In this document: one piece after another, positions 63,693 to 64,000 of the stretch
Layout of the letters: each line of letters begins with the position of its first letter
How positions within the stretch are numbered: the first letter of the stretch is position 1
Origin: Formicarius rufipectus
Lineage: Eukaryota; Chordata; Aves; Passeriformes; Formicariidae
Assembly (NCBI GenBank): GCA_013399695.1
Contig: VXAU01000760.1
Span: forward strand, 1,364,001 to 1,428,000
Length of the DNA: 64,000 nt
Reading direction: 5' to 3'
Program-made: the position numbers and the translations under genes
Notes under the pieces: model-generated
Database searches by the model: none
Seen by the model: the letters and a program-made list of their open reading frames with translations, nothing else
Told to the model about the DNA's origin: nothing

Positions 63693-63845
63693 CCACTGAA
63701 TGCAGTCCCTGGAGCTCTGTGCCATTTCCATCTGGCTGCAGACAGCAGATAGCATGCCCTGCGTGCAGCAGGGAGACGATCTGCCTTCTGTGCTGCACTG
63801 CTTTTAGTTGAGCCACAGCCAGCAAGTCACTGGGCTCCCAGCCAC
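63693..63845 (-). CDS. internal exon, unidentified protein (set A)
   Basis: 153 bases, phase 1 to 1, 50 codons. The acceptor is TTTGTGTTTTTCATTGTCAG and the donor CATTCAGTGG/GTAACT. The peptide begins GWEPSDLLAVAQLKAVQHRR and continues IVSLLHAGHAICCLQPDGNG. Two CpG lie inside and GC content is well above the flanks. A shorter version starting at an internal acceptor (GCACGCAG or TGTCTGCAG) would use a different frame and join a 66-base interval at 63588-63653 instead; the full-length frame fits 61652-61731. The gene continues beyond the right edge. Confidence 0.58.
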
Positions 63846-64000
63846 CTGACAATGAAAAACACAAATTACAGCAGCAAATGGCCTTTTTAGCATAAACAAT
63901 GTTTCCAACCTTCTCAGATTCGGCTCTTCCCTAATTCATGTTTACCGGCTTGGGGGACTAATTCCTCCCATTTTCCTGCCACTCTTTGCATAATTGCATC
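63846..64000. other. intron, right edge of window
   Basis: AT-rich sequence immediately upstream of the first visible exon, with no further frame. Confidence 0.4.

Noticed and set aside
1..64000. Search for bacterial, phage, CRISPR, toxin or defence systems
   Set aside because: No dense gene arrays, ribosome binding sites, direct repeat-spacer arrays, integrases or tRNA-like attachment sites were seen. The window is vertebrate nuclear DNA.

Overview
The window looks like a piece of a bird chromosome. The best evidence is two 5'-truncated CR1 LINE copies, whose 3' ends begin with the short ATTCTATGAT-type tail unit typical of avian CR1, and an LTR-like fragment near the left end that resembles repeats I know from bird genomes. 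The rest is AT-rich, low in CpG and poor in long open frames. There is nothing bacterial: no operons, no Shine-Dalgarno-led genes, no rRNA or tRNA, no CRISPR array. One N (31074) marks it as an assembly.

No single-exon gene is visible. Reading the minus strand for open frames bounded by good splice acceptors and donors, and requiring codon phase to match from exon to exon, gave two sets of candidate exons. Set A (63845 down to 58502) has five exons whose phases fit without a break (1-1, 1-0, 0-0, 0-1, 1-stop). They are richer in CpG than the surrounding DNA. They end at a TAG with AATAAA and ATTAAA polyadenylation hexamers about 260 bases further on. I read this as the 3' end of a protein gene transcribed leftwards, encoding the last roughly 206 residues of a protein I cannot identify. 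It continues upstream of base 64000.

Set B (56179 down to about 2347) is weaker: a 147-base exon at 56.1 kb, scattered candidates between 38 and 26 kb, and two phase-compatible runs (20726 to 17070, and 16042 to 5462). It could be a second leftward gene with long introns, part of a gene overlapping A, or partly chance. Exon-like intervals also turn up on the plus strand, so the false-positive rate is not small. Each weak exon should be read as a hypothesis.

Layout: 0.26-0.48 kb LTR fragment; 5.6-6.2 kb and 11.8-12.5 kb CR1, both sense on the minus strand; 2-38 kb set B candidates; 38-56 kb intron or intergenic DNA with a CTCF-like site at 53.6 kb and blocks that look like conserved noncoding DNA; 56.0-63.9 kb the best coding evidence. 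Short A/T-rich tandem repeats and homopolymers are scattered throughout.
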